From: Eikenella corrodens
Lineage (GTDB): Bacteria; Pseudomonadota; Gammaproteobacteria; Burkholderiales; Neisseriaceae
Length of the DNA stretch: 64,000 nucleotides
Direction of reading: 5' to 3'
Assembly: GCF_900187105.1 (NCBI RefSeq)
Contig: NZ_LT906482.1
Span: 1,178,001-1,242,000 of the forward strand
Shown here: in pieces, positions 40,077 to 50,566 of the stretch
Layout of the letters: every line of letters begins with the position of its first letter
Numbering within the stretch: position 1 is the first letter of the stretch
Position numbers and translations under genes: made by a program
Notes under the pieces: model-generated
What the model was told of the DNA's origin: nothing
What the model saw: the letters and a program-made list of their open reading frames with translations, nothing else
The model's database searches: none

Positions 40077-40910
40077 ATGGCTATTGTAAAAATGAAGCCG
40101 ACTTCTGCAGGCCGCCGCGGCATGGTTCGCGTGGTTGCAGAGGGTCTGCATAAGGGTGCTCCTTATGCGCCGCTGGTGGAGAAGAAAAACTCTATCGCTG
40201 GCCGCAATCATAACGGTCATATCACTACTCGTCATAAAGGTGGTGGGCATAAACATCACTACCGCGTAGTAGATTTTAAACGCGATAAGGATAATATTCC
40301 TGCGAAAGTTGAGCGTATTGAGTACGATCCGAACCGTACTGCTTTCATTGCGCTGCTTTGCTACGCTGATGGTGAGCGCCGTTATATTATTGCTCCTCGC
40401 GGTATCCAAGCGGGTGCCGTATTGGTTTCTGGCGCAGAAGCTGCAATCAAAGTTGGTAATGCTTTGCCAATTCGTAATATTCCGGTTGGTACCACCATCC
40501 ACTGTATCGAGATGAAGCCTGGCAAAGGTGCTCAGATTGCTCGTTCAGCTGGTGCTTCCGCGGTTTTGCTGGCTAAAGAAGGTGTTTACGCTCAAGTTCG
40601 CCTGCGCTCAGGTGAAGTGCGTAAGATCCATATTGATTGCCGTGCCACTGTTGGCGAAGTTGGCAATGAAGAGCAAAGTCTGAAGAAAATTGGTAAAGCT
40701 GGTGCTAATCGCTGGCGTGGTATTCGTCCGACCGTCCGCGGTGTGGTAATGAACCCTGTAGATCACCCGCATGGTGGTGGTGAGGGTCGTACCGGTGAGG
40801 CTCGTGAGCCTGTCAGCCCATGGGGTACTCCGGCTAAGGGTTACCGAACTCGTAATAATAAGCGTACGGACAATATGATCGTTCGTCGCCGCTATTCAAA
40901 TAAAGGTTAA
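40077..40910 (+). CDS. rplB: 50S ribosomal protein L2
   Basis: 277 residues, including [22 protein letters not shown] near the N-terminus and the universally conserved HPHGGGEGR segment near the peptidyl transferase centre. It begins 5 bp after rplW. Confidence 0.98.
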   Translation: MAIVKMKPTSAGRRGMVRVVAEGLHKGAPYAPLVEKKNSIAGRNHNGHITTRHKGGGHKHHYRVVDFKRDKDNIPAKVERIEYDPNRTAFIALLCYADGERRYIIAPRGIQAGAVLVSGAEAAIKVGNALPIRNIPVGTTIHCIEMKPGKGAQIARSAGASAVLLAKEGVYAQVRLRSGEVRKIHIDCRATVGEVGNEEQSLKKIGKAGANRWRGIRPTVRGVVMNPVDHPHGGGEGRTGEAREPVSPWGTPAKGYRTRNNKRTDNMIVRRRYSNKG

Positions 40911-40915
40911 TTGAT

Positions 40916-41191
40916 ATGGCTCGTTCATTGAAAAAAGGTCCATATGTCGATCTGCACCTGCTGAAAAAAGTTGATGCTGCTCGCGCCGGCAATGATAAGC
41001 GTCCTATTAAAACATGGTCTCGCCGCTCAACAATTCTCCCTGATTTTATTGGGTTGACTATTGCGGTACATAATGGTCGCACTCACGTGCCTGTGTTTAT
41101 TAGCGATAATATGGTTGGCCATAAGTTGGGTGAGTTTGCGCTTACTCGTACTTTTAAAGGACACTTGGCTGATAAAAAGGCTCAGAAATAA
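40916..41191 (+). CDS. rpsS: 30S ribosomal protein S19
   Basis: 91 residues beginning [12 protein letters not shown], with [22 protein letters not shown] and the [15 protein letters not shown] segment typical of S19, which contacts 16S rRNA in the 30S head. It lies 5 bp after rplB. Confidence 0.98.
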   Translation: MARSLKKGPYVDLHLLKKVDAARAGNDKRPIKTWSRRSTILPDFIGLTIAVHNGRTHVPVFISDNMVGHKLGEFALTRTFKGHLADKKAQK

Positions 41192-41199
41192 GGTGAATC

Positions 41200-41529
41200 A
41201 TGAGAGTATCTGCACAACATAAAAACGCCCGTATTTCTGCTCAAAAAGCCCGGTTAGTTGCTGATTTAATTCGAGGCAAAGAGGTAGAGCAAGCTCTTAA
41301 TATTTTGACGTTTAGCACAAAGAAAGGTGCTGAGCTGATTAAAAAGGTATTAGAGTCTGCTATCGCTAATGCTGAGCATAACGAAGGCGCTGACATTGAT
41401 GAGCTTAAAGTTGTAACGATTTTTGTGGACAAGGGGCCGAGCTTAAAACGATTCCGTGCCCGGGCAAAAGGTCGTGGCAACCGTATTGAAAAACAAACGT
41501 GTCATATTAATGTGACAGTAGGAAACTAA
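41200..41529 (+). CDS. rplV: 50S ribosomal protein L22
   Basis: 109 residues. [19 protein letters not shown] is the conserved N-terminal helix and [19 protein letters not shown] the beta-hairpin that lines the exit tunnel, the site of macrolide-resistance changes in other species. No change in that loop is obvious. Confidence 0.98.
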   Translation: MRVSAQHKNARISAQKARLVADLIRGKEVEQALNILTFSTKKGAELIKKVLESAIANAEHNEGADIDELKVVTIFVDKGPSLKRFRARAKGRGNRIEKQTCHINVTVGN

Positions 41530-41538
41530 GGAAAAGCT

Positions 41539-42234
41539 ATGGGACAAAAAATTCATCCAACTGGCTTTCGCCTAGCTGTAAATAAAGACTGGTCATCTAA
41601 GTGGTTTGCCAAGAGCACAGAATTTGCTGCTGTATTGAAGCAGGATATCGATGTGCGTGATTATTTGCGTAAGCGCTTAGCCAATGCTTCAGTAGGCCGC
41701 GTAGTGATTGAGCGTCCGGCTAAATCTGCTCGCATCACCATTCATACTGCACGCCCCGGTGTCGTGATTGGTAAAAAGGGCGAGGATATTGAGGTATTGA
41801 AGCAAGATTTGCAACAATTGCTTGGTGTTCCTGTTCATGTGAATATCGAAGAAATTCGCAAACCTGAATTGGATGCGCAAGTTATTGCTGATGGCATCGC
41901 TCAGCAGTTGGAAAAACGTGTACAGTTCCGTCGCGCAATGAAGCGTGCTATGCAAAATGCTATGCGTGCTGGCGCTAAAGGTATCAAAATCATGACTTCA
42001 GGGCGTCTGAATGGCGCGGATATCGCTCGTAGCGAATGGTATCGTGAGGGTCGTGTGCCGTTGCATACTTTGCGAGCAGCTGTTGAATATGCCACTAGCG
42101 AGGCGCATACCACCTATGGTGTTATAGGCCTGAAAGTATGGGTTTATAAGGGCGAGACTGGACAGTTGTTGGAAAATGCCAACACTGAGAATAAGCGTAG
42201 AAAAGGAGGTGGCCGCCATGCTACAGCCGGTTAG
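41539..42234 (+). CDS. rpsC: 30S ribosomal protein S3
   Basis: 231 residues, starting [20 protein letters not shown], with a KH domain motif [14 protein letters not shown] and a C-terminal half carrying [13 protein letters not shown]. It binds the 30S head and mRNA entry channel. Its last 17 bp overlap the rplP start. Confidence 0.98.
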   Translation: MGQKIHPTGFRLAVNKDWSSKWFAKSTEFAAVLKQDIDVRDYLRKRLANASVGRVVIERPAKSARITIHTARPGVVIGKKGEDIEVLKQDLQQLLGVPVHVNIEEIRKPELDAQVIADGIAQQLEKRVQFRRAMKRAMQNAMRAGAKGIKIMTSGRLNGADIARSEWYREGRVPLHTLRAAVEYATSEAHTTYGVIGLKVWVYKGETGQLLENANTENKRRKGGGRHATAG

Positions 42235-42634
42235 AATGAAATATCGCAAGCAGCATAAAGGTCGCAATACTGGTGTCGCTACTAATGGATACGATGTCAG
42301 CTTTGGTAATTTTGGTTTGAAGGCAATTGGTCGTGGCAGATTAACGGCTCGACAGATTGAAGCGGCTCGACGTGCTATGACTCGTCATATTAAGCGTGGT
42401 GGGCGTATTTGGATTCGTGTATTCCCAGATAAACCTATTACTGAAAAACCAATCCAAGTGCGTATGGGTGGCGGTAAAGGCTCTGTAGAGTATTATGTCG
42501 CTGAAATCAAGCCTGGCAAAGTGCTCTATGAAATGGATGGAGTATCAGAATCCTTGGCTAGAGAGGCGTTTGCTTTAGCGGCTGCAAAATTGCCTATACG
42601 TACAACTTTTGTGTCCCGGCAGGTAGGTAAATGA
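42218..42634 (+). CDS. rplP: 50S ribosomal protein L16
   Basis: 138 residues starting [17 protein letters not shown]. The chosen ATG has an AAAGGAGGT site inside the end of rpsC; the open frame upstream lacks similarity. [18 protein letters not shown] is the conserved strand near the A-site tRNA. Confidence 0.97.
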   Translation: MLQPVRMKYRKQHKGRNTGVATNGYDVSFGNFGLKAIGRGRLTARQIEAARRAMTRHIKRGGRIWIRVFPDKPITEKPIQVRMGGGKGSVEYYVAEIKPGKVLYEMDGVSESLAREAFALAAAKLPIRTTFVSRQVGK

Positions 42635-42831
42635 TGAAAATGATTGATTTAAAAGACAAATCATTGGAGCAGCTAGAGGCTGATCTGGTTGGTTTGTTAA
42701 AGACGCAATTTAGTTTGCGTATGCAACATGCTACTGGCCAGCTAAGCAAGAATAGTGAGTTGAAGCGCGTTCGTCGTGATATTGCTCGCGTAAAAACCAA
42801 GTTAGCTGAGAAAGGGGTTGGCAATGAGTGA
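42631..42831 (+). CDS. rpmC: 50S ribosomal protein L29
   Basis: 66 residues, two-helix protein with [34 protein letters not shown] matching other L29 proteins in register. Two adjacent ATG codons (42631 and 42634) overlap the rplP stop; either may be used. Confidence 0.96.
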   Translation: MMKMIDLKDKSLEQLEADLVGLLKTQFSLRMQHATGQLSKNSELKRVRRDIARVKTKLAEKGVGNE

Positions 42832-43087
42832 TGCCAAAATTGTTCGAACTTTGCAAGGTAGGGTGATCAGTGACAAGATGGATAAAACAGTAACCGTCTT
42901 GATTGAGCGCAGAGTAAAACACCCCTTGTACGGTAAGATTATCCAGCGATCCACTAAAATTCATGCTCACGATGAGCGAAATGAGTGCAAAGTGGGTGAT
43001 GTGGTGGTAATTGCTGAGGGTCGCCCTTTGTCCAAGACAAAGTCATGGGTTGTCCAAAGCCTGCTTGAGAAGTCTCAAGAAATTTAG
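42824..43087 (+). CDS. rpsQ: 30S ribosomal protein S17
   Basis: 87 residues ([22 protein letters not shown]), an OB-fold protein with [20 protein letters not shown]. The start overlaps the rpmC stop by 8 bp. It is followed by an unusual 191-bp gap before rplN. Confidence 0.97.
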   Translation: MSDAKIVRTLQGRVISDKMDKTVTVLIERRVKHPLYGKIIQRSTKIHAHDERNECKVGDVVVIAEGRPLSKTKSWVVQSLLEKSQEI

Positions 43088-43278
43088 TTGTAATTTTGGT
43101 ATTTTTGTAGGCGAGGTCTTGCAGTAGGAAAGAAAAAGCTGTAAACTCCTCGCCTTTCTAGCTTCTAGTTTCCTAGGAGTTTCTCCCTGTCGGGGCCAAA
43201 ACTGATCTATTTTGGTAGATGCTGGTCATCTATTTAATGACTAATGATAGGTTAAGTTGGTTTTAAAAAGGTAATGAC
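43088..43278 (+). promoter_or_regulatory. Structured gap between rpsQ and rplN
   Basis: GGCGAGG (43110-43116) can pair with CCTCGCC (43148-43154), followed by TTTCT, which looks like a terminator with a large loop. CCAAAA (near 43196) can also pair with TTTTGG (near 43210). The gap splits the S10 and spc parts of the cluster and probably holds a terminator and a new promoter or an r-protein binding leader. Confidence 0.5.
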
Positions 43279-43647
43279 ATGATTCAGATGCAGACTATTT
43301 TGGATGTGGCTGATAACTCTGGTGCTCGTCGCGTTATGTGCATTAAGGTGCTTGGTGGTTCTAAGCGCCGTTATGCAAGCGTTGGTGATGTTATTAAGGT
43401 ATCGGTTAAAGATGCGGCTCCGCGTGGCCGAGTGAAAAAAGGTGATGTATATAATGCTGTTGTTGTTCGTACAGCTAAAGGCATTCGCCGTGCAGATGGT
43501 GCGTTAATTAAATTTGATAATAATGCTGCTGTACTGCTAAATGCTAAGCTTGAGCCTATGGGTACGCGAATTTTTGGGCCGGTAACGCGTGAATTGCGTA
43601 CTGAGCGGTTCATGAAGATTGTTTCGTTGGCTCCTGAGGTGATCTGA
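43279..43647 (+). CDS. rplN: 50S ribosomal protein L14
   Basis: 122 residues starting [27 protein letters not shown], the typical L14 sequence. It contacts 16S rRNA in an intersubunit bridge. It heads the spc part of the cluster after a 191-bp gap. Confidence 0.98.
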   Translation: MIQMQTILDVADNSGARRVMCIKVLGGSKRRYASVGDVIKVSVKDAAPRGRVKKGDVYNAVVVRTAKGIRRADGALIKFDNNAAVLLNAKLEPMGTRIFGPVTRELRTERFMKIVSLAPEVI

Positions 43648-43658
43648 GAGATAAGATT

Positions 43659-43979
43659 ATGAGTAAAATTATTAAGGGCGATCATGTTGTTGTTATCTCG
43701 GGTAGAGATAAAGGCAAGCAGGGGCAAGTTACCCGTTTGTTAGGTGATAAGGTGGTTGTTGAGGGTGTGAATCTTGTTAAGAGGCACCAAAAGCCTAATC
43801 CTATGCGTAATGTTGAGGGTGGTGTGGTTATCAAAAATATGCCTATTCACATTTCAAACGTCGCTATTTATAACAAAGAGACGCAGAAAGCGGATCGAGT
43901 TGGTGTCAAGTTGATTGATGATGATGGCAAGGTTAGACGTGTGAGAGTGTTTAAGTCTAACGGTGCTGAGTTGGCTTAA
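43659..43979 (+). CDS. rplX: 50S ribosomal protein L24
   Basis: 106 residues with the KOW motif near the N-terminus ([20 protein letters not shown]) and [12 protein letters not shown]. It is an early assembly initiator of the 50S subunit. Codons are markedly AT-rich at third positions from here on. Confidence 0.98.
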   Translation: MSKIIKGDHVVVISGRDKGKQGQVTRLLGDKVVVEGVNLVKRHQKPNPMRNVEGGVVIKNMPIHISNVAIYNKETQKADRVGVKLIDDDGKVRRVRVFKSNGAELA

Positions 43980-44000
43980 GTTGAGCTAAGGAATTTAGGT

Positions 44001-44540
44001 ATGGCACGGTTGAGAGAGTTTTATATTGAGACGGTTGTTCCTGCGTTGATGTCGCAGTTTGGATATAAGTCCATCATGGAGGTTCCTCGTATTGAAAAGA
44101 TAACATTAAATATGGGGGTTGGTGAGGCAGTTGTTGATAAAAAAGTGATGGAGCATGCTGTTAGCGATTTGGAGAAAATTGCTGGGCAAAAACCTGTTGT
44201 TACTTTGGCTAGGAAATCAATTGCTGGGTTTAAGATTCGTGATGACTATCCGGTTGGTTGTAAGGTTACTCTCCGTAAGGAGAGGATGTTTGAATTCTTG
44301 GATAGATTGATTTCTGTAGCTTTGCCGCGTGTTAGAGACTTTCGAGGGGTTAATGGTAAATCTTTTGATGGTCAAGGTAATTATAATATGGGTGTTCGTG
44401 AGCAGATTATTTTCCCTGAGATTGAGTACGACAAGATTGATACACTTCGTGGGTTGAATATTACAATTACCACTACTGCGAAAACAGATGAAGAGGCAAG
44501 AGCATTGCTTTCGCTTTTTAAATTTCCATTTAAGGGATAA
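44001..44540 (+). CDS. rplE: 50S ribosomal protein L5
   Basis: 179 residues. [41 protein letters not shown] and [15 protein letters not shown] are conserved L5 segments. The protein binds 5S rRNA and contacts the P-site tRNA elbow. Confidence 0.98.
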   Translation: MARLREFYIETVVPALMSQFGYKSIMEVPRIEKITLNMGVGEAVVDKKVMEHAVSDLEKIAGQKPVVTLARKSIAGFKIRDDYPVGCKVTLRKERMFEFLDRLISVALPRVRDFRGVNGKSFDGQGNYNMGVREQIIFPEIEYDKIDTLRGLNITITTTAKTDEEARALLSLFKFPFKG

Positions 44541-44542
44541 TC

Positions 44543-44848
44543 ATGGCAAAAAAAGCTCTTATTAATCGAGAGGCTAAACGCGTTGCGCTTGCAAAAAAGT
44601 ATGCTGCGAAGAGGGCTGCAATTTTTGCAGTAATTAATGATGCAGGGGTAAGTGATAAAGAGCGATTTGAGGCTCGTTTAAAGCTCCAAGCTATTCCTCG
44701 AAATGCATCACCTATTCGTCAAAGAAGACGCTGTGCTTTAACGGGTCGACCACGTGGCACCTTCCGTAAGTTTGGTTTAGGGCGTACTAAGATTCGCGAA
44801 ATTGCGATGCGTGGTGAGATTCCTGGTGTTATTAAGGCCAGCTGGTAA
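44543..44848 (+). CDS. rpsN: 30S ribosomal protein S14 (zinc-free type)
   Basis: 101 residues, the long E. coli-like form. [30 protein letters not shown] replaces the CxxC zinc ribbon of the short form. It starts 2 bp after rplE. Confidence 0.98.
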   Translation: MAKKALINREAKRVALAKKYAAKRAAIFAVINDAGVSDKERFEARLKLQAIPRNASPIRQRRRCALTGRPRGTFRKFGLGRTKIREIAMRGEIPGVIKASW

Positions 44849-44866
44849 ATTTAAGGATAAATAGTA

Positions 44867-45259
44867 ATGAGTATGCATGATCCTATTTCTGATATGCTGA
44901 CTCGCATTCGTAATGCGCAGCGTGCAAATAAAGCTTCCGTTGCTATGCCTTCTTCTAAGGTGAAATGTGCAATTGCTAAAGTTCTGCAGGAGGAAGGGTA
45001 TATTGATAGCTTTTCGGTGTCTTCAGGTGTGAAGCCCATTTTGGAAATTCAGTTGAAATATTACCTAGGAAAGCCGGTAATTGAGCAAATTAAGAGAGTT
45101 TCTCGTCCCGGCTTAAGAGTATATAAGGGTGCAGATTCAATTCCGCGAGTTATGAATGGGTTGGGTATTGCTATCGTTAGTACATCCAAGGGTGTGATGA
45201 CTGGGCATAAGGCTCTTGCCGCAGGTGTGGGTGGCGAGTTGTTGTGCGTTGTGGCTTAA
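44867..45259 (+). CDS. rpsH: 30S ribosomal protein S8
   Basis: 130 residues starting [18 protein letters not shown] and ending [15 protein letters not shown]8 nucleates the 16S central domain and in E. coli represses the spc operon at rplE. Confidence 0.98.
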   Translation: MSMHDPISDMLTRIRNAQRANKASVAMPSSKVKCAIAKVLQEEGYIDSFSVSSGVKPILEIQLKYYLGKPVIEQIKRVSRPGLRVYKGADSIPRVMNGLGIAIVSTSKGVMTGHKALAAGVGGELLCVVA

Positions 45260-45292
45260 CTTTAAGTAGCCAATTAAGGAGCTTTATTTAAA

Positions 45293-45826
45293 ATGTCTCG
45301 TATAGCAAAAAATCCAGTGCATGTCCCTACTGGTCTTGATGTTGAGCTTGGGGCTGGTAAGTTGGTAATAAAGAATAAGAGTGACAAGTTGAGTGTTGCA
45401 GTGCCTAGCAGTATATCTGTTCAGTTTGCTGATGGGCAGTTAGCATTTTCTGCTGTTGCTAATACTAAAGAAGCAGATGCAATGTCAGGTACTATTCGGG
45501 CTATTGCAGCTAATATGGTTAAAGGGTTGGCTGAAGGGTTTGAGAAAAGATTGCAGTTGGTTGGCGTAGGGTATCGTGCGCAGGCTCAAGGTTCTACCTT
45601 GAATCTTTCTTTGGGATTCTCACACCCTGTTGTTTATGATATGCCAGAAGGTGTTTCTGTTCAAACACCGACTCCTACAGAGATAGTGTTAAAGGGAGCC
45701 AATAAGCAAATTGTAGGGCAGGTAGCAGCTGAAATTCGTGGTTTTCGACCTCCTGAGCCTTATAAAGGCAAGGGTGTACGCTATTTGGATGAAGTGGTAG
45801 TTTTGAAAGAAGCAAAGAAAAAATAG
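45293..45826 (+). CDS. rplF: 50S ribosomal protein L6
   Basis: 177 residues. The start is [41 protein letters not shown] and the C-terminal [18 protein letters not shown] are signature segments near the factor-binding site. Confidence 0.98.
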   Translation: MSRIAKNPVHVPTGLDVELGAGKLVIKNKSDKLSVAVPSSISVQFADGQLAFSAVANTKEADAMSGTIRAIAANMVKGLAEGFEKRLQLVGVGYRAQAQGSTLNLSLGFSHPVVYDMPEGVSVQTPTPTEIVLKGANKQIVGQVAAEIRGFRPPEPYKGKGVRYLDEVVVLKEAKKK

Positions 45827-45842
45827 CTAAGGAATTGCATTC

Positions 45843-46196
45843 ATGGATAAGTATACTAGAAGAGCTCGTCGTGCACATAAAGCACGTGCACGCATAAAGC
45901 AGCTTGGAGAGATTAGGCTGTGTGTATTTCGAAGCAATAACCATATTTACGCGCAGATAATTGATGCGAGTGGAGGTGTCGTTTTGTCTCAGGCTTCCAC
46001 GCTAGAGTCAGAGGTAAGGAAAAGCTTAGACTCATGCAGTAATGTTCAAGCTGCATCTTTAGTGGGTAAAAGAATTGCAGAAAAAGCTAAAGCATTGGGT
46101 ATTGAGAGAGTTGCTTTTGATAGATCTGGTTTTCAGTATCATGGGCGTGTCAAAGCGTTGGCAGAGGCTGCTCGTGAAAATGGCTTGAATTTTTAG
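45843..46196 (+). CDS. rplR: 50S ribosomal protein L18
   Basis: 117 residues with a basic N-terminus ([17 protein letters not shown]), [17 protein letters not shown] and a C-terminal [25 protein letters not shown]18 binds 5S rRNA. Confidence 0.98.
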   Translation: MDKYTRRARRAHKARARIKQLGEIRLCVFRSNNHIYAQIIDASGGVVLSQASTLESEVRKSLDSCSNVQAASLVGKRIAEKAKALGIERVAFDRSGFQYHGRVKALAEAARENGLNF

Positions 46197-46226
46197 AATA
46201 ATAGTTACAGAGTTGAGGATCAGATT

Positions 46227-46733
46227 ATGGCAAAGCAAGATATTGAAGAGCGTAATGATGGATTGATTGAAAAAATGGTTGCCGTTAATCGTGTCACCAA
46301 GGTAGTTAAGGGTGGTCGAATTATGGCGTTTTCAGCGCTGACAGTGGTTGGCGATGGTGATGGCCGCATTGGAATGGGGAAGGGTAAATCTAAAGAAGTA
46401 CCCGTTGCGGTTCAGAAAGCTATGGATCAGGCTAGACGTTCAATGATTAAGGTGTCATTGAATAATGGAACTATTCACCATGAGGTGGTTGGTAAACATG
46501 GTGCTACAAAGGTGTTTATGCAGCCTGCCAAAGAAGGTAGTGGTGTAAAGGCTGGCGGCCCAATGCGACTAATTTTTGAAGCAATGGGTGTTCATAATAT
46601 TTCAGCAAAAGTACATGGTTCTACTAATCCATATAATATCGTTCGAGCCACTTTGGACGGCTTGGCAAAATTATATACCCCAAGTGAGGTAGCAGCTAAG
46701 CGCGGTATATCTGTGGAAGAGTTAGGGGTTTAA
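46227..46733 (+). CDS. rpsE: 30S ribosomal protein S5
   Basis: 168 residues. [20 protein letters not shown] and [20 protein letters not shown] form the double-stranded RNA-binding fold, where spectinomycin-resistance changes map in other species. Its stop overlaps the rpmD start. Confidence 0.98.
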   Translation: MAKQDIEERNDGLIEKMVAVNRVTKVVKGGRIMAFSALTVVGDGDGRIGMGKGKSKEVPVAVQKAMDQARRSMIKVSLNNGTIHHEVVGKHGATKVFMQPAKEGSGVKAGGPMRLIFEAMGVHNISAKVHGSTNPYNIVRATLDGLAKLYTPSEVAAKRGISVEELGV

Positions 46734-46921
46734 TGATGAGTACACAAAAGACAATTACTGTAACGCTTACTAAGAGCTTAATTGGTACGGTTGAATCTCA
46801 TCGGCAGTGTGTCCGTGGTTTGGGTTTGCGCCATCGGCATCATTCAGTTGAAGTGCTAGATACTCCTGAAAATCGTGGAATGATTAATAAAGTAAGTTAT
46901 CTCTTGAAGGTTGGGGGCTGA
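46733..46921 (+). CDS. rpmD: 50S ribosomal protein L30
   Basis: 62 residues (or 61 from the second ATG). [27 protein letters not shown] fits L30. It overlaps rpsE by one base and lies 2 bp before rplO. Confidence 0.97.
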   Translation: MMSTQKTITVTLTKSLIGTVESHRQCVRGLGLRHRHHSVEVLDTPENRGMINKVSYLLKVGG

Positions 46922-46923
46922 TT

Positions 46924-47364
46924 ATGTTTTTGAATACAATTCAACCATCTGTAGGCTCTTCTCATGCTAAGCGTCGTGTTGGGCGCGGCATTGGTAGTGG
47001 TCTTGGTAAGACATGTGGTCGTGGACATAAGGGGCAAAAAAGCCGTGCTGGGGGATTCCATAAGGTTGGTTTCGAAGGTGGGCAGATGCCTCTCCAGCGC
47101 CGTCTTCCCAAGAGAGGCTTTAAGCCAATCTCTTCTTTACAGGTTGCAGTTATTACCTTGTCTGACTTAAATAAAGTGAGTGGTAAAGAGGTTGATATCC
47201 TAACGTTAAAACAAAATGGTTTATTAAACTCTAGGGTGAACGCAGTTAAGGTGGTTGCCACTGGGTCTATCTCTAAAGCGCTGACTGTCCGTAGCGACAT
47301 TAAGGTTACAAAAGGTGCTCAGGCAGCTATTGAAGCTGTTGGTGGAGTTGTAGAGCCGTCTTGA
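46924..47364 (+). CDS. rplO: 50S ribosomal protein L15
   Basis: 146 residues. The Gly/Arg-rich N-terminal arm [24 protein letters not shown] and [17 protein letters not shown] are typical of L15, a late assembly protein. secY follows after 49 bp. Confidence 0.98.
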   Translation: MFLNTIQPSVGSSHAKRRVGRGIGSGLGKTCGRGHKGQKSRAGGFHKVGFEGGQMPLQRRLPKRGFKPISSLQVAVITLSDLNKVSGKEVDILTLKQNGLLNSRVNAVKVVATGSISKALTVRSDIKVTKGAQAAIEAVGGVVEPS

Positions 47365-47413
47365 TATTTCTTAAAAATATCAAGCGGCGGCTATAATTAG
47401 GAATTTAGCAAGA

Positions 47414-48685
47414 ATGAATGATTTAAGAAGACGCCTGTTATTTTTGCTCGGGGCTCTTATCGTCTTTAGGGTAGGGGCTCATATTCCTGTGCCTGGAGTC
47501 AATGCTGCAGCACTAGCTAATAGTTTTAAGGAAGGTAACGCTGGTATTTTGGGAATGCTTAATCTCTTTTCGGGAGGTTCTTTAGAGAGGTTTAGTATTT
47601 TTGCCATAGGAATTATGCCATATATTTCAGCATCTATTATTATTCAATTGGTTGCTGAGGTGCTTCCATCGTTAAAGGCCTTAAAAAAGGAGGGTGAAGC
47701 CGGTCGTCGAACTTTAACCAAATATACTCGTTGGGGAACTTTGCTTGTTGCGGTCGTACAGGCATTTGCAGCGGCAGCAGTTGTTTACCAGCGGCCAGAT
47801 CTTGTAGTGATTGGGCGGACAGAGTTCTATATTTCTGCAATTACATGTCTGGTGACTGGTACCATGTTCTTGATGTGGCTTGGGGAGCAGATGACTGAAC
47901 GTGGTATTGGTAATGGGGTTTCACTATTAATTACAGCAGGCATCGTGGCGGCCCTCCCTAGTGCGGTTAGTAACTTGTTAAATTTGGCAATTACCGGTGC
48001 TAGTGGCTATGGGACAATTCTTTTTGTATTGTTTGGTGGGTTGTGCCTGATTTATATCGTTGTTTATATTGAGAGTGGCCAGCGTAAGATTCCTATTCAT
48101 TATGCGCGTCGACAAATCGGGAACCGAATTGTACAAGGGCAAAAAACCCATTTGCCATTTAAAATAAACATGGCAGGCGTGATTCCTCCGATTTTTGCAT
48201 CTAGCGTAATTTTGTTCCCATCACAGATTATTGGATGGCTGGATAAAAGAGTGGATGGTAATGCGTTTGTTGATTTTATCTCTGCTAACCTTTCCCCAGG
48301 TAAATCTTTATATTTGGTAGTATTTACAGCAGCCATAATTTTCTTCTGCTATTTTTATACTGCACTAGTATTTAGTCCAAGAGAAATGGCTGAGAATTTA
48401 AAGAAGAGTGGGGCTTTTGTCCCAGGTATCCGGCCGGGTGAGCAAACTTCAAATTATTTGGAAAAAGTAGTTATGCGTCTTACCTTCTTTGGTGCGTTGT
48501 ATATAACTATTATTTGCTTGATTCCAGAGTTTGTTACAGGAGTGCTAGGCATCCCATTTCATTTGGGTGGGACATCTCTTCTTATTTTAGTTGTTGTTAC
48601 TATGGACTTTGGTACTCAAGTTGCCTCCTACCGTATGAACCAACAGTATGAGCATTTAATGAGAAAGAGTTCAGCTAAGAAGTAA
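47414..48685 (+). CDS. secY: Preprotein translocase channel subunit SecY
   Basis: 423 residues, ten membrane spans. TM1 begins RRLLFLLGALIVFRVGAHIPVPGVN; GIGNGVSLLITAGIVA and the cytoplasmic loop ENLKKSGAFVPGIRPGEQTSNYLEKV are diagnostic. The N-terminus is about 15-20 residues shorter than in most SecY proteins; no better start is found upstream. The plug region (GSLERFSIFAIGIMPYISASI) is intact. It partners SecE/SecG and the SecA encoded at 32 kb. Confidence 0.97.
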   Translation: MNDLRRRLLFLLGALIVFRVGAHIPVPGVNAAALANSFKEGNAGILGMLNLFSGGSLERFSIFAIGIMPYISASIIIQLVAEVLPSLKALKKEGEAGRRTLTKYTRWGTLLVAVVQAFAAAAVVYQRPDLVVIGRTEFYISAITCLVTGTMFLMWLGEQMTERGIGNGVSLLITAGIVAALPSAVSNLLNLAITGASGYGTILFVLFGGLCLIYIVVYIESGQRKIPIHYARRQIGNRIVQGQKTHLPFKINMAGVIPPIFASSVILFPSQIIGWLDKRVDGNAFVDFISANLSPGKSLYLVVFTAAIIFFCYFYTALVFSPREMAENLKKSGAFVPGIRPGEQTSNYLEKVVMRLTFFGALYITIICLIPEFVTGVLGIPFHLGGTSLLILVVVTMDFGTQVASYRMNQQYEHLMRKSSAKK

Positions 48686-48710
48686 TTGTACTCTGTAAGT
48701 AAAAGAGATT

Positions 48711-48929
48711 ATGGCTAAAGAAGATACTATACAAATGCAGGGTGAGGTGTTGGAAACTTTGCCTAATGCAACTTTTAAGATTAAACTAGAAAATGGCCAT
48801 GAAGTATTAGGGCATATTTCTGGGAAGATGCGGATGCACTATATCCGGATTTCACCTGGTGATAAGGTTACTGTAGAAATGACACCTTATGACTTATCCC
48901 GTGCTCGTATCGTTTTTCGAGCTCGTTAA
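48711..48929 (+). CDS. infA: Translation initiation factor IF-1
   Basis: 72 residues, single S1/OB domain: [42 protein letters not shown] and ending [12 protein letters not shown], the normal IF-1 sequence. It binds the 30S A site during initiation. Confidence 0.98.
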   Translation: MAKEDTIQMQGEVLETLPNATFKIKLENGHEVLGHISGKMRMHYIRISPGDKVTVEMTPYDLSRARIVFRAR

Positions 48930-48949
48930 ATCATGAAAAAGGAAAATAA

Positions 48950-49063
48950 ATGCGTGTTCAACCATCGGTAAAGAAGATTTGTCGCAATTGCAAGGTTATT
49001 CGTCGCAATCGCGTTGTGAGGGTGATCTGTACAGATCCGCGTCATAAACAGCGACAAGGCTAA
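48950..49063 (+). CDS. rpmJ: 50S ribosomal protein L36
   Basis: 37 residues starting [20 protein letters not shown]. The zinc ligands Cys11, Cys14 and Cys27 (VICTDPRH) plus His32 are kept, so this is the zinc-binding form. AAAAAGGAAAATAA lies before the ATG. It sits between infA and rpsM as in other bacteria. Confidence 0.95.
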   Translation: MRVQPSVKKICRNCKVIRRNRVVRVICTDPRHKQRQG

Positions 49064-49124
49064 TTTGTTTTAAAATAAAAATATGCTATGTTTGTGTAGC
49101 TTTTCGTCTTAAAGGAAACGAAGA

Positions 49125-49490
49125 ATGGCTCGTGTTGCAGGAGTGAATATTCCTAATAATGCCCATGTTGTAATTGGGTTGCAGGCAATTTATGGTATTG
49201 GTGCAAGTCGTGCAAAATTGATTTGTAATAATGCAGCTATTGCCCCTGATACTAAGGTAAAGGATTTGACAGAGGGACAGTTGGATGCTTTGCGTGAACA
49301 GGTTGCGCAGTATGAGGTTGAAGGTGATTTGCGTCGCGAAATTACTATGAATATCAAGCGATTGATTGATATGGGTTGCTACCGTGGCTTTCGTCACCGT
49401 CGTGGTTTGCCGTGTCGTGGGCAGCGTACTAGGACTAATGCACGTACTAGAAAAGGTCCTCGTAAGGCAATTGCAGGCAAAAAAGGTTAG
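49125..49490 (+). CDS. rpsM: 30S ribosomal protein S13
   Basis: 121 residues starting [26 protein letters not shown] and ending with the basic tail [23 protein letters not shown] that reaches the P-site tRNA. A ribosome site AAAGGAAACGAAG is present. Confidence 0.98.
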   Translation: MARVAGVNIPNNAHVVIGLQAIYGIGASRAKLICNNAAIAPDTKVKDLTEGQLDALREQVAQYEVEGDLRREITMNIKRLIDMGCYRGFRHRRGLPCRGQRTRTNARTRKGPRKAIAGKKG

Positions 49491-49503
49491 GAGATTAAGT
49501 TAA

Positions 49504-49899
49504 ATGGCTAAAGCAACTACAGCTGCGCGTACGCGTAAAAAAGTACGGAAAGTAGTGAATGATGGTATCGTCCATATTCATGCTTCTTTTAATAATACTA
49601 TTATTACTATCACTGATCGACAGGGTAATGTTTTGTCTTGGGCTACATCTGGTGGTGCAGGATTTAAAGGTTCTCGCAAAAGTACTCCCTTTGCTGCTCA
49701 AGTGGCTGCAGAAGCAGCTGGTAAGGCCGCACAGGAGTATGGTGTGAAGAATTTGGAAGTTCGCATTAAAGGGCCTGGGCCTGGTCGAGAGTCTTCTGTT
49801 CGCTCTCTAAATGCTATTGGTTTTAAGATTGTAAGTATTACTGATGTTACTCCATTGCCTCATAATGGATGTCGTCCACCTAAAAAACGTCGTATTTAA
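49504..49899 (+). CDS. rpsK: 30S ribosomal protein S11
   Basis: 131 residues. [20 protein letters not shown] and [20 protein letters not shown] are conserved. The end is [20 protein letters not shown]. It lies in the 30S platform near the E site. Confidence 0.98.
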   Translation: MAKATTAARTRKKVRKVVNDGIVHIHASFNNTIITITDRQGNVLSWATSGGAGFKGSRKSTPFAAQVAAEAAGKAAQEYGVKNLEVRIKGPGPGRESSVRSLNAIGFKIVSITDVTPLPHNGCRPPKKRRI

Positions 49900-49916
49900 T
49901 CTGGAGTAATTAACTT

Positions 49917-50537
49917 ATGGCACGTTATATTGGCCCTAAATGCAAATTAGCTCGTCGTGAAGGTAGCGATCTTTTTTTGAAAAGTGCGCGCCGTTCTATT
50001 GAATCAAAATGTAAACTCGAAAATGCCCCTGGTCAGCATGGTGCAAGAAGAGGCCGTTTATCTGATTATGGTATCCAGCTGCGTGAGAAACAAAAAATCC
50101 GCAGATTATATGGCGTGCTAGAGAGACAGTTCCGCCGTTATTTTGCTGAAGCCTCACGCCGTAAGGGTGCTACTGGTGAGTTGTTGTTGCAACTGCTTGA
50201 GTCACGGTTGGATAACGTAGTATATCGCATGGGTTTTGGTTCTACTCGTGCCGAAGCTCGTCAGTTGGTGTCTCATAAAGCAATTTTGGTAAATGGTGAA
50301 GTAGTTAATATCCCATCTTTCCAAGTGAAAGCTGGAGATACTGTTTCTGTGAGGGAAAAAGCTAAGAAGCAGGTTCGTATCCAGGAATCATTGCAGTTGG
50401 CTACTCAGATTGGCTTGCCAAGTTGGGTTTCTGTAGATGTCGATAAACAAGAGGGCGTATTTAGAAATATGCCTGATCGTGTTGACTTGTATAGCGATAT
50501 TAACGAACAGTTAGTGGTTGAGTTTTACTCAAAATAA
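49917..50537 (+). CDS. rpsD: 30S ribosomal protein S4
   Basis: 206 residues starting [21 protein letters not shown], with an S4 RNA-binding domain ([31 protein letters not shown]). S4 starts 30S assembly and in E. coli represses the alpha operon. The N-terminal zinc cysteines of some S4 forms are absent. Confidence 0.98.
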   Translation: MARYIGPKCKLARREGSDLFLKSARRSIESKCKLENAPGQHGARRGRLSDYGIQLREKQKIRRLYGVLERQFRRYFAEASRRKGATGELLLQLLESRLDNVVYRMGFGSTRAEARQLVSHKAILVNGEVVNIPSFQVKAGDTVSVREKAKKQVRIQESLQLATQIGLPSWVSVDVDKQEGVFRNMPDRVDLYSDINEQLVVEFYSK

Positions 50538-50566
50538 TTTCATTGGCTCAAAAAAGGGGCAGTTAA

